From assembly GCA_003220535.1 (NCBI GenBank), contig QHSU01000075.1, forward strand, positions 1 to 64,000: a stretch of 64,000 bases of DNA, written 5' to 3'. The position numbers and the translations under genes are program-made. Source of the stretch: Candidatus Rokuibacteriota bacterium. GTDB taxonomy: Bacteria > Methylomirabilota > Methylomirabilia > Rokubacteriales > CSP1-6. The notes beneath the pieces were generated by a model. That model was not told the origin of the DNA and made no database searches. It worked only from the letters and a program-made list of their open reading frames with translations. Shown one piece after another: positions 8,050 to 15,905 of the stretch (positions are counted from its first letter, which is position 1; each line of letters opens with the position of its first letter).

Positions 8050-10358
8050 GCACGACGATCACCACCGCGCTCGCGCGGGTGCTCGTCGTCGACGACGAGC
8101 TCGGCCCTCGCGAGTCGCTCCGCATGCTGCTGAAGCCCAGCTATCAGATCCAGACAGCGGAGAACGGGCGTACAGCGCTCGACCTGCTGCGGCGCTTTCA
8201 GCCGGACGTCGTGATCATGGACATCAAGATGCCCGAGATGGACGGGCTCGAGCTGCTCCGCCACGTCAAGCGGGCCGATCCGTCGATCGAGGTCGTGATG
8301 ATCACGGCGTACGCCTCACTCGAGACCGTCAAGCACGCGCTCACCCACGGCGCCTTCGAGTACCTCATCAAGCCCTTCTCGCGTCAGGATCTCGAGGACG
8401 TCGTCCATCGCGCCCTGCTGCGTCGCCAGGCCGAGCTCGGCACTCGCGGGCAGGTCGCCCGGCTGGTGGAGGAGATGCGGCATCTCTCGTCCAAGACCCG
8501 CGAGCTCGAGGAGGCGGCGCGGCGCGAGGCCGCGGAACAGTCGCTCCGGGTCACCCAGCTCTCGATCTTGCGCGAGATCTCGCGGACGATCGTCGGGCAG
8601 CTCGATCCGCAGCACCTGACGGCGGCGGTCACCGAACAGCTTCGGACGGCGCTCGGCTACGACAGCGTCACGATCGCCCCCGAGGCGCCGACAGACCTCG
8701 ACCAGGCCGACGCCGCCGTCATCGCTTGCGCCATCCAGGACGGGCAGGGCCCATTGGGGCATCTGGTCGTTGACAATCGGGCGTCCCAGCGCGCGATCGA
8801 TCCACGCGAGCGCGAGCTACTCGAGATGCTCTCCGAGTACCTGGCGATCGCACTGCGAAATTCCCGCCTCTACGGCGAGGTCGCCGACGAGAAGCGCTCG
8901 AAGGAGCAAATCATCGCCTCCGCCGGCGACGCCATCGTCTCGGTCTCGCCGGAGGACCGCATCGAGGGCTGGAATCCAGCCGCCGCGCGCATCTTCGGCC
9001 TCAGCGCCGAGCAGGCGATCGGCCGGCCGATCACCGACCTGCTCCCGCGCGGTGACTACAACGACGCCCGGCGCCGTCTCGCCGACGGCACGCCGATGCA
9101 CGCTTTCGAAACGAAGGCGACCGCCGGGCAGCCGCGGCCGATGGAGCTGGCGGTGACGCTGTCGGCTCTCCACGGGCGCAACGGTGGGCTCGAGGGGCTG
9201 ATCGCGATCGTCCGCGACATTACCGCCCAGCGCGAGGTCGAAAGACAGCAAAGCCAGTCCGAGAAGCTCACTGCCCTCGGGAAGCTCGCGGGCGGCATCG
9301 CGCACGACTTCAACAACACCCTCCAGGCGATCCTTGGCTACGCCCAGCTCATGAAGCAGAACCCGAAGGACGCCGAGTTCCTGGGACGCTCGCTCAATAT
9401 CGTCGAGGGGGCCGCGCTGGACGGTTCCGAGACGGTGCGCAGGATCCAGCATTTCGCGCGCCTGCGGCCCGACGAGCAGTTCGTCGGCGTGGACGTGAAC
9501 CGGGTCGTCCACGACGCGGTTGCGATCGTCCGCCCCCGCTTGCAGGAGAAGATCGCGCGCGACAACCGGCCCCTCGATCTCAGGCTCGACCTCGGCACGA
9601 TCGAGACCATCAGCGGCCGACCAGCGGCGCTGACCGAGCTGATGACGAACCTGATCCTCAACGCGCTCGATGCGATGCCCGAGGGCGGTACGCTAACGGT
9701 GGCCACGCGTAACGAGCCCGGGCGGCACATCGAGCTGACGGTGACCGACACCGGTATCGGGATGCCCGAGGCAGTGCGTCGGCGAATCTTCGAGCCGTTC
9801 TTCACCACCAAGCCAGAAGGCGAAGGGACGGGACTCGGGCTGTCGATGGTCTACTCGATCGTGCGGCGGCATGCCGGCGAGATCCGCGTCGAGAGCGAGC
9901 CGGGGCGTGGCGCAACCTTCACGCTCACCTTCCCGGTCGCGAGCGAGCCCGTCGGCACCGAGCCGGAGTCGGCGCTGCAACGGGCGCGCCGGCCAGCGCG
10001 GGTCCTCCTCGTCGACGACGATCCGAAGGTGCTCGGTACCCTCACCGAGATCCTGAGAAGCGTGGGGCACACAGTGACCGCCGCGGCCAGCGGCGCCGCC
10101 GGGTTCGCGGCCTACGGGCCGGGGCGCTTCGACGTGGTGCTGAGCAATCTCGGCATGGCCGGCATGAACGGCTGGGAGCTCGCCGAACGAGTCCGCCGGG
10201 TCGACGCGACGATTCCGATTCTCCTGATCACGGGCTGGGGGCTGCGCGACGAGGACCACGGCCGGCTCAAGACGCTCAAGATCCGCAAGTGTCTCTTCAA
10301 GCCCGTGCGTCCGGTCGAGCTCGACGCGGCGATTCAGGAAGCGCTCGTCGCCTTCTGA
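8046..10358 (+). CDS. hybrid protein REC-GAF-PAS-HisKA-HATPase-REC
   Basis: A 770-residue cytoplasmic hybrid. The N-terminal receiver (about 10-130) is complete, with VVDDE, phosphoacceptor D59 in IMDIKMPEMDG, a T/A signature and IKPF. A GAF-like domain (about 170-280), a PAS domain (about 290-400), HisKA GGIAHDFNN (about H420) and an intact HATPase (N-box NLILNALDAMP, G-box GTGLGLSM) follow. The C-terminal receiver (about 650-765) keeps VDDD and the Lys in FKP, but reads VVLSNLGMAG, so Asn (about 701) replaces the phosphoacceptor Asp. It closes the four-gene ATGA-linked operon. A plausible path is signal from the upstream kinases into the N-terminal receiver, which then gates its own kinase. 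No DNA-binding domain is present. Confidence 0.9.
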   Translation: MSTTITTALARVLVVDDELGPRESLRMLLKPSYQIQTAENGRTALDLLRRFQPDVVIMDIKMPEMDGLELLRHVKRADPSIEVVMITAYASLETVKHALTHGAFEYLIKPFSRQDLEDVVHRALLRRQAELGTRGQVARLVEEMRHLSSKTRELEEAARREAAEQSLRVTQLSILREISRTIVGQLDPQHLTAAVTEQLRTALGYDSVTIAPEAPTDLDQADAAVIACAIQDGQGPLGHLVVDNRASQRAIDPRERELLEMLSEYLAIALRNSRLYGEVADEKRSKEQIIASAGDAIVSVSPEDRIEGWNPAAARIFGLSAEQAIGRPITDLLPRGDYNDARRRLADGTPMHAFETKATAGQPRPMELAVTLSALHGRNGGLEGLIAIVRDITAQREVERQQSQSEKLTALGKLAGGIAHDFNNTLQAILGYAQLMKQNPKDAEFLGRSLNIVEGAALDGSETVRRIQHFARLRPDEQFVGVDVNRVVHDAVAIVRPRLQEKIARDNRPLDLRLDLGTIETISGRPAALTELMTNLILNALDAMPEGGTLTVATRNEPGRHIELTVTDTGIGMPEAVRRRIFEPFFTTKPEGEGTGLGLSMVYSIVRRHAGEIRVESEPGRGATFTLTFPVASEPVGTEPESALQRARRPARVLLVDDDPKVLGTLTEILRSVGHTVTAAASGAAGFAAYGPGRFDVVLSNLGMAGMNGWELAERVRRVDATIPILLITGWGLRDEDHGRLKTLKIRKCLFKPVRPVELDAAIQEALVAF

Positions 10359-10394
10359 CCGGGTGTCCTAGGGCTCTTGCCCGAGCTTAGCGCG

Positions 10395-10478
10395 TCAGGC
10401 GCGCTTCATCGGACGGCCGCAGCAGATCTTCTGCGCCATCGCGACCTTCCCACACTTCGCGCAACGAAATCCGGCCAT
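10395..10478 (-). CDS. 27-residue desulforedoxin-like metal-site peptide
   Basis: A tiny ORF of 27 codons preceded by a strong SD (GGGGAGGAGCG then ATG). The peptide contains CAKCG, nine residues, then CCGRPM. The CxxC...CCGxxM pattern is that of desulforedoxin and of the desulfoferrodoxin N-terminus, where four Cys bind one iron or zinc. The loop between the Cys pairs is shorter than in classical desulforedoxin. It starts 20 nt after the thiolase stop on the same strand, so it is probably translated from the thiolase mRNA. Its function is unknown; it may be a metal-binding accessory factor. Confidence 0.6.
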   Translation of the reverse strand: MAGFRCAKCGKVAMAQKICCGRPMKRA

Positions 10479-10498
10479 CGCTCCTCCCCGCAGGTCTG

Positions 10499-11644
10499 CT
10501 ACAGCCGTTCGATGATCGTGGCGATACCCTGCCCGAAGCCGATGCACATCGTCTGAAGGCCGTAGCGCTTGCCCGTTCGCTCCAGCTCGTGCAGCAAGGT
10601 CGTCATGAGCTTGGCGCCAGAGCAGCCGAGCGGATGGCCGAGGGCGATCGCGCCGCCGTTGACGTTCACGCGGTTCATATCCGGGTGAAGCTCCCGCTCC
10701 CAGGCGAGGACCACCGACGCGAACGCCTCGTTGATCTCGACCAGGTCGATCTGCTCGAGCCTCATGCCCGCCTTTCGCAGCACCCGCTGGGTCGCGGGAA
10801 TCGGGCCCGTCAGCATGATCGTCGGGTCCACCCCAGCGAGCGCGGTCGCGACCACGCGGGCGCGCGCCTTGAGCCCGAGCGCCTTCGCCCGATCGGCGGA
10901 CATGAACATCAGCGCAGCCGCGCCGTCGGAGATCTGCGAGGAGTTGGCGGCCGTCACGACCCCGTCGGGCTTGAAAGACGGGGCGAGCGTGGCCATCTTC
11001 TCGCGGTTCACGGGAACCCGGACGCCCTCGTCGGTGTCGAAGACGGAGCCGTCGGGGAGCGCCACGGGAACGATTTCCCGCTTGAAGCGGCCCTCGGCGA
11101 TGGCCCGACCGGCCTTCTCGTGGCTCTGCGCTGAAAACTCGTCCAGCTCTTCCCGCTTGAGACCCCACTTCTCGGCGATCATCTCGGCCGAGATGCCCTG
11201 GGGGACGATGTTGAAGCGCTCCTGGAGCTGTGGCGACAGGGGCCCGTCGCCCGGGCCCATGGCGTTGGAGCCCATCGGCACTCGCGTCATGTGCTCGATG
11301 CCGCCCGCAATGACGACGTCGTACTGGCCCGCCATCACGCCCATCGCGGCGAAGTTGGCGGCCTGTTGGCCCGAGCCGCACATGCGGTCGAGGGTCGTGC
11401 CGCACACCTCCACCGGAAGGCCGGCGATCAACGCCGCGTTTCGGGCGATGTTGAAGCCCTGCTCGCCCAGCTGATCCACGCAGCCGAGGATGACGTCCTC
11501 GATTTCAGCGGGATTGACCTTCAGGCGCGAGACCAGGTCTTTCAGCACCAGAGCCGCCAGGTCGTCGGGACGGATGCCCGAGAGCTTTCCGCCCTTTCGT
11601 CCCACCGCGGTACGCACGGCCCCGACAATGACGGCATCCCTCAT
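10499..11644 (-). CDS. thiolase / acetyl-CoA C-acyltransferase
   Basis: A 381-residue thiolase that cleaves 3-ketoacyl-CoA with CoA (beta-oxidation or aromatic-acid ring-cleavage products) or runs in the condensing direction. Landmarks are the nucleophilic Cys in LDRMCGSGQQA (about C89), the NGGAIALGHPLGCSGAK His loop and the C-terminal second Cys region MCIGFGQG. Length is normal for the family. The ATG has GGGAGG about 7 nt upstream. The 27-residue Cys-rich peptide follows directly, and an amidohydrolase lies 30 nt upstream on the same strand. It could serve the downstream steps of the benzoyl-CoA pathway encoded 15 kb away, but that link is inference. Confidence 0.93.
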   Translation of the reverse strand: MRDAVIVGAVRTAVGRKGGKLSGIRPDDLAALVLKDLVSRLKVNPAEIEDVILGCVDQLGEQGFNIARNAALIAGLPVEVCGTTLDRMCGSGQQAANFAAMGVMAGQYDVVIAGGIEHMTRVPMGSNAMGPGDGPLSPQLQERFNIVPQGISAEMIAEKWGLKREELDEFSAQSHEKAGRAIAEGRFKREIVPVALPDGSVFDTDEGVRVPVNREKMATLAPSFKPDGVVTAANSSQISDGAAALMFMSADRAKALGLKARARVVATALAGVDPTIMLTGPIPATQRVLRKAGMRLEQIDLVEINEAFASVVLAWERELHPDMNRVNVNGGAIALGHPLGCSGAKLMTTLLHELERTGKRYGLQTMCIGFGQGIATIIERL

Positions 11645-11674
11645 ACAGACCTCCCTAAGAGACTGAACAATGAT

Positions 11675-12862
11675 TCATCTTACCGGGTGGCCCGGGGCCG
11701 GCGCAAACGGCGTCCCCGCGCCCTGCGCGGGCGAGCGAAGGCCCAGCAGGCGCGCGGCGTTCTCGCCCAGGATGAGTCGCTTGGCCTCATGGCTGAGATC
11801 GTCACGATCGCGCACCGCCGCCACGGCCCCAGGGAAGATCGCATCATAGTGAGGAAAGTCGGAAGCGAAGACGATCCTGTCGGCGCCGACGATATCCACG
11901 ACATGCGGGACGTCGTGCTCGTCGGGGTCGAGCGAGATGAAGCACTGACGGCGGAAATACTCGCTCGGCTTCCGCGTAATTTCTGGCACCATCCACCCGA
12001 TTTGCTCGTAGTGGCCGTCCATGCGCGCCAGCCAGTACGGTAGCCAGCCGCAGCCGGCCTCCAGGAAGATGACCTGGAGTCGCGGAAAGCGCTCGAGGAT
12101 TCCGCCGGCCAGGAAGCTCAGACAGGCGAGCTGCTGCTCGAACGGGTGCGAGACGATGTGCTGGAAGAAGAAGTTCTCGAAACGGTCGGCGCCCGCAGTC
12201 GGCATCACCTTGGGAAAGGTGCCCTCGTGGAAGCCGAGAGGCACGCCCAGCTCCTCGACGCACTGCCAGAAGGGATCGTAGATCGGGTCCGTCCACATGC
12301 GCCCGCCGTAGGGATTGGGCCGTACATAGATGACCTTGAGGCCGAGATCTGTCACGGCCCGCCGCGCCTCCGCGACCGCTGCGTCGACGTGCAGCAGCGG
12401 CACCTGCGCGGCGCCGTAGAGACGGCCGGGCGCCGAACGACAGAAGTCGGCGATCCAGTTATTGTAGGCGCGGGCCATCGCGACGGCCATCGCCTCCCAC
12501 GGGTTGGCCGCGATCATGACCGCGCTCAGCGTCGGGAAGAGCACTCCGATGTCGATCCCATCCTCGTTCATGGCCTTCAGTCGAGCCTGCGGCTCGAAGC
12601 CGCCGGGATGCCCGTCGGCGAAGCGGTACTCGTACATCGTGCGGGGACCGACCTTGCGCCCGACCAGCCCCGTTCCCGGCAGACCGATGCCGTTGTTGGC
12701 CGGCACGTGGACGCCGCCGGCAAAGGCGATCGCATCGACGCCGTCGTCGGTCCGAACAAGACGCGGCCTGTGCTCGTGAAAGTTCGGGTCGAGGTACTTC
12801 TCCCACATCTCGAAAGGCTCGTTGACGTGCCCGTCCATGTCGATGACGGTATAGCGTTGCAT
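11675..12862 (-). CDS. amidohydrolase-2 family metal-dependent hydrolase/decarboxylase
   Basis: A 395-residue TIM-barrel protein of the amidohydrolase-related family, which includes ACMSD-type decarboxylases. The N-terminus IDMDGHVNEP carries the DxDxHxxE-like metal site, and the C-terminal FASDFPHYD provides the conserved SDFPH/D motif. Internal His residues occur in GFHEGTF and in the IVSHPFEQ segment. Family members act on cyclic amides, aromatic carboxylates or related compounds, and the substrate cannot be read from sequence. The ATG follows an RGGAGG-like SD. It is probably co-transcribed with the thiolase 30 nt downstream. Confidence 0.88.
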   Translation of the reverse strand: MQRYTVIDMDGHVNEPFEMWEKYLDPNFHEHRPRLVRTDDGVDAIAFAGGVHVPANNGIGLPGTGLVGRKVGPRTMYEYRFADGHPGGFEPQARLKAMNEDGIDIGVLFPTLSAVMIAANPWEAMAVAMARAYNNWIADFCRSAPGRLYGAAQVPLLHVDAAVAEARRAVTDLGLKVIYVRPNPYGGRMWTDPIYDPFWQCVEELGVPLGFHEGTFPKVMPTAGADRFENFFFQHIVSHPFEQQLACLSFLAGGILERFPRLQVIFLEAGCGWLPYWLARMDGHYEQIGWMVPEITRKPSEYFRRQCFISLDPDEHDVPHVVDIVGADRIVFASDFPHYDAIFPGAVAAVRDRDDLSHEAKRLILGENAARLLGLRSPAQGAGTPFAPAPGHPVR

Positions 12863-12907
12863 CTCAGCCCTCCCGCCGATCCTGGCTGACCTTCGATGCG
12901 CCGCAGC

Positions 12908-13039
12908 TTACCAACGAAGCGCGAGCGCGCGCCAGTACGGCGATCGCTCCGAGATGCACGCAGCTCCGACCAGATGTGCCCAGGTGAACGACTCACCGAG
13001 GAACGCGTATGACAGGACGAGGAGGACGAGGAGCTTACG
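12908..13039 (-). pseudogene. possible remnant of a DMT/DUF486-type small membrane protein
   Basis: The 217-nt gap between the amidohydrolase and the PP-loop gene contains a hydrophobic reading frame ending in YAFLGESFTWAHLVGA. This resembles the last transmembrane hairpin of DMT-superfamily proteins (xLGExxTWxHLVGxALI). It has no convincing start, no SD and none of the preceding helices. It is read as a decayed fragment or chance similarity, and the call is weak. Confidence 0.25.
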
Positions 13040-13079
13040 GGCAGGACGCCCCGAGCACGGAGGCGGTCCGCGCTTCCGG

Positions 13080-13985
13080 CTACGAGACCCGGCGCTTGAC
13101 CTGATCCGCCAGCTTGCAGAACGCGCAGATCGTCCCGGTCGTGACCTGACCGCAGCGAACGCACTCATTGAGGGTCACGGCCTCCGCGCGCTCGAAGGCG
13201 GGCCGGGCTCGATCGAGGAAGCCGAAGAGGAAGTTGTGCTTGGCGCCCGGCGAGGCATCCTCCATGCGGCTCAGGATCTCCTTGTGGGCGATCGAGGTCG
13301 CGCCCTTCGCGAAGGGGCATTCCTCTACGATGTAGTCGATCTTCCGCAAGAATGCGAAGGCCGCCGTCTCGCGCTCGGATAGCCGGTACAACGGCTTGAC
13401 GCGCCGCACCAGTTTCGGGTGCGTCGACGGGAGCGCCGGAGACTGGCGCGGCAAGGCGTCGGTTTGCCAGTGCATCACCGAGCCGAAGAGCGTTGCCGCC
13501 TCGTCGTCGAGGTTGTGGCCGGTCGCGACCACGGGCATCTCATGCTCGAGTGCCACCCGGTTCATGAGGTAGCGCTTGGAGAGGCCGCAACCCGAGCACG
13601 GTGGGCGCCGGGTCACATCCTGGATGACCGGGACGGGTGCTCCGACCTCGTCGCGGACCGCGGTGACCAGCAGCGGGACGCCGCGCGCCGCGGCGAATTT
13701 CTCGCACTTGGCCTTCGACTCGACCGAGTACTCGAAGATCCCGAGGTCCAGGTAAAGCCCGGTCGTCCGGTACCCTTCGTCGATCAGCACGTCCCAGAGC
13801 GCGAGCGAATCCTTGCCGCCGGAAACGGCCACCAGCACGAGCTCGTCCCTGGTGAACATGCGGTGCTTCCGGATCGCCTCGCGGACCTGGTTACGGAAGA
13901 ACTCGAGAAAGTCGGGCGCGCAGAACGCGGCGTTGTGACGACGGAGCTCGAGGACGGCGGGCTCGCCGCACTTGCGGCACTTCAT
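13080..13985 (-). CDS. PP-loop tRNA 2-thiolation enzyme (TtuA/NcsA type)
   Basis: A 301-residue ATP-pyrophosphatase of the TtcA/TtuA/Ncs6 family, which activates a tRNA uridine for sulfur insertion. Features in order: an N-terminal zinc-finger half (CRKCG...HNAAFC), the PP-loop SGGKDS (55-60), the internal PCSGCG Cys pair (C130, C133) typical of the cluster-binding site, the GHNLDDEA motif, and a C-terminal zinc ribbon (CVRCG...CAFC). Its start overlaps by ATGA the stop of a ThiS/MoaD-like sulfur carrier, the expected sulfur donor for TtuA-type enzymes. The role is therefore likely 2-thiolation of a tRNA uridine (s2T54-like or wobble U34). Which position is modified cannot be decided here. 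Confidence 0.87.
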   Translation of the reverse strand: MKCRKCGEPAVLELRRHNAAFCAPDFLEFFRNQVREAIRKHRMFTRDELVLVAVSGGKDSLALWDVLIDEGYRTTGLYLDLGIFEYSVESKAKCEKFAAARGVPLLVTAVRDEVGAPVPVIQDVTRRPPCSGCGLSKRYLMNRVALEHEMPVVATGHNLDDEAATLFGSVMHWQTDALPRQSPALPSTHPKLVRRVKPLYRLSERETAAFAFLRKIDYIVEECPFAKGATSIAHKEILSRMEDASPGAKHNFLFGFLDRARPAFERAEAVTLNECVRCGQVTTGTICAFCKLADQVKRRVS

Positions 13986-14191
13986 GCCGGACCCGCACGG
14001 CCGCCGGACATCACCGGCCGCAGCTCGATCGTGTCGCCCTCGCGCACCACCTGATCGGCCGTGATGAGGTCGTCCCCGCAGATCACCAGCACCGTCTCGG
14101 GCATGATGTCGAGCTCGCGGAGAATGTCCTTCACCCGCCGGTTCCCGGCGACGTCGACTTCCCGCCGCGGATTTCGCAGGATGACTCTCAT
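13982..14191 (-). CDS. ThiS/MoaD/TtuB-like ubiquitin-fold sulfur carrier
   Basis: A 69-residue beta-grasp protein (MRVILRNPRREVDV at the start, EGDTIELRPVMSGG near the end). TtuB-type carriers are activated as a C-terminal thiocarboxylate on a terminal Gly-Gly. Here the GG is followed by five more residues, RAGPA, before the stop, so the Gly-Gly is not terminal as encoded. The gene overlaps the PP-loop enzyme by 4 nt (ATGA), which makes the pairing functionally convincing. An E1-like activating enzyme is not in the window. Either the tail is removed by a protease or this carrier works differently. Confidence 0.85.
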   Translation of the reverse strand: MRVILRNPRREVDVAGNRRVKDILRELDIMPETVLVICGDDLITADQVVREGDTIELRPVMSGGRAGPA

Positions 14192-14199
14192 GCGTCGCC

Positions 14200-14745
14200 C
14201 TATCGACTCGGAAATCCCGGCGCGCGCTTGACGTCGCGGATCTGCGCGAGATGGATGCCGCCGTGCTGGGCCTGCAGCTTCCACCACTGAGCGAGATCGA
14301 GATCGCCCAGGCGGAAATGCTTGAACACCAGCGGCCGCGGATCGACCGTCGCCAGCTTCTCGATCGACTGGCGGCTCCGCTCGCGCGTGGCCCGCATCGT
14401 CGAGATCAGGTCGTCGATCGGCTTGCCGTACTCGGGCCAGACGACCGGCGGCGCCTCCGCCGGGCCGGGCGGCGCCTCGGGCAGGGCGCTGAACACCGCG
14501 AGGTCGGCGGGAAAGCGCGCCGGCGCGCCCGCCGCCTGCGCTTCTCTCGTGAGCTTCGTGGTCAGCTTGCCCGTTGCGATCTCGGCGATGGTCAGATGGT
14601 GCAGGACCTCCCCGACCGACCAATCCTTTTCGCTCGGCTTCCAGTCGGCCTGACGTTGCGACAGTCTCTCGGCCTCTTTGAGGACCTCGTCCCGCACCGA
14701 TTGGAGCTCGGTCCACAACGCCTCAACGGGCTTCGGAAGTGACAT
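14200..14745 (-). CDS. DinB superfamily protein
   Basis: A 181-residue four-helix-bundle protein of the DinB/YfiT type. Conserved elements are WSVGEVLHHLTIAE (first metal His) and, near the C-terminus, HGGIHLAQIRDVKR (second and third His). Family members bind a divalent metal, and many are thiol transferases or are uncharacterised. The ATG at 14745 is preferred over an in-frame TTG 18 nt upstream because AGGAGA sits 5 nt before the ATG. It lies 8 nt upstream of the sulfur-carrier gene on the same strand and diverges from the Nudix gene. Confidence 0.8.
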   Translation of the reverse strand: MSLPKPVEALWTELQSVRDEVLKEAERLSQRQADWKPSEKDWSVGEVLHHLTIAEIATGKLTTKLTREAQAAGAPARFPADLAVFSALPEAPPGPAEAPPVVWPEYGKPIDDLISTMRATRERSRQSIEKLATVDPRPLVFKHFRLGDLDLAQWWKLQAQHGGIHLAQIRDVKRAPGFPSR

Positions 14746-14827
14746 GGGGTCTCCTGCGGCCAACGAGGTTGACTGCCGCGCTCCCGAGTATACCTCCGTT
14801 CCTCGAGCGGACGGCGCGTGCTAGAGT

Positions 14828-14857
14828 CCTGCCGCCGCTCGACGGCAGGAGGTGATC
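14828..14857 (+). promoter_or_regulatory. full-length Shine-Dalgarno partly inside a hairpin
   Basis: AGGAGGTGATC (14847-14857) matches 11 nt of the usual 16S 3' end complement and lies 5 nt before the GTG at 14863, which fixes the Nudix start. The 7-bp inverted repeat CCTGCCG / CGGCAGG (14828-14834, 14843-14849) shares the first AGG of the SD, so folding could reduce ribosome access. Confidence 0.6.
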
Positions 14858-14862
14858 GCGCT

Positions 14863-15420
14863 GTGACGGAACGTCAGCGCCTGGCGCGCATCGCGTGGCG
14901 ACGGCTTACCAGTCGTCCGGTCTACGAGAATCGCTGGATCAGCGTACGTGAGGATGAGGTCGAGCTGCCCGACGGTCGGACGACGATCTATGGCGTCGTT
15001 CAGTGCGCCGGCTGTGTCGGTGTCCTTCCGTTCCTCGATCAAAACACCGTCGTTCTGGTCGGCCAGTACCGCTACGTCGCCGGTGACTTCTACTGGGAGA
15101 TGCCGACCGGCGCCATGCAACCAGGGGAGACCGAGCAGGCCGCCGTTCAGCGAGAGCTGGCGGAGGAGGCCGGCTACGGGGCAGACCGGCTCGTGAAGCT
15201 CTGCTCCTGTCACACGTCGAAGAGCGTCGTCGACGAGACCGCGAACATCTATCTCGCCGAAGGACTCCACCCCGTCCAGCGCCAGGCCGATCCGACGGAG
15301 TTCATCGAGGTCCGTGCGTTTCCCTTCGACGACGTCCTACGCATGGTCGAGCGCGACGAGATCAAAGACGCGATGACGATCATCGCGGTCCTGTATGCGG
15401 CTCGACGCCGCGCACCCTAG
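14863..15420 (+). CDS. Nudix hydrolase, ADP-ribose pyrophosphatase-like
   Basis: A 185-residue Nudix protein. The box reads G-x5-E-x7-REL-x-EE-x-G (from GAMQPGETE to RELAEEAG), complete with the metal-binding Glu residues. The surrounding elements (GQYRY, WEMPTGAM, SKSVVDE, YLAEGLHP) are those of the NUDT5/ADP-ribose pyrophosphatase group, which hydrolyses ADP-sugars to AMP and sugar phosphate. The GTG at 14863 is chosen because a near-perfect SD lies 5 nt upstream. It stands alone on the plus strand, divergent from dinB and followed by a receiver remnant. Confidence 0.9.
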   Translation: MTERQRLARIAWRRLTSRPVYENRWISVREDEVELPDGRTTIYGVVQCAGCVGVLPFLDQNTVVLVGQYRYVAGDFYWEMPTGAMQPGETEQAAVQRELAEEAGYGADRLVKLCSCHTSKSVVDETANIYLAEGLHPVQRQADPTEFIEVRAFPFDDVLRMVERDEIKDAMTIIAVLYAARRRAP

Positions 15421-15445
15421 CTAGCGACAGATTTGACACTGTGCC

Positions 15446-15798
15446 GTGGCTCAGGCGTTACCATCCGCCGCGCCGAAGGACCGCCTCTCACCCGGAAGAT
15501 CCACGTCCGTCGAGGCGCTCGAGGCCGTGGAGCGCGAGAGCCCGGATGTCCTCGTGAGCGACCTGCAGATGCCGGGCCGGGGCGGCTGCTGGCTCATCCG
15601 TCAGGTTCGCGCCCTGCCCCCCGAGCGCGGCGGCACGACACCTGCGGCCGCCTCACAGGGGTCATCGGTCCCGAGCGACGCGCCAGTATCTTGCGTGCGG
15701 GGTTCCAGTGCCACCTCCAGAAGCCGGTCGCGCCACTCCAGCTAGCCGGCGTCGTCGCGATCCTCGCGCTGAAAGTCGAGTCCTCTCTTCAGGAGTGA
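15446..15798 (+). pseudogene. frameshifted response-regulator receiver domain
   Basis: One frame carries the middle of a CheY-like domain, including ESPDVLVSDLQMPGRGG (phosphoacceptor Asp present) and IRQVRALPPERGG. After the TPAAA segment the similarity continues in a different frame with RRASILRAGFQCHLQKPV, including the conserved Lys-Pro. The first beta strand with the acidic pair is missing. A truncation plus one frameshift make this a broken receiver, perhaps once the tail of a hybrid kinase. The rest of 15421-15905 shows nothing else recognisable. Confidence 0.7.
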
Positions 15799-15905
15799 AT
15801 CAGGGGTTCGCCGGCGCGCTGCGGATCATTCGGGCGCCAGCAGCTGACTCGACCGGGCGTGCCGACGTCCCAACCGACGATTCAGCAGACCGACTCTCGC
15901 GTCTC

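Noticed and set aside
10359..10394. Terminator between the hybrid kinase and the convergent thiolase unit
   Set aside because: Only short complementary runs (CGGG/CCCG) without a stable stem or U-tract.
14770..14801. TTGACT ... TATACC as a Nudix promoter
   Set aside because: The spacer is only 14 nt, too short for a normal sigma70 promoter.
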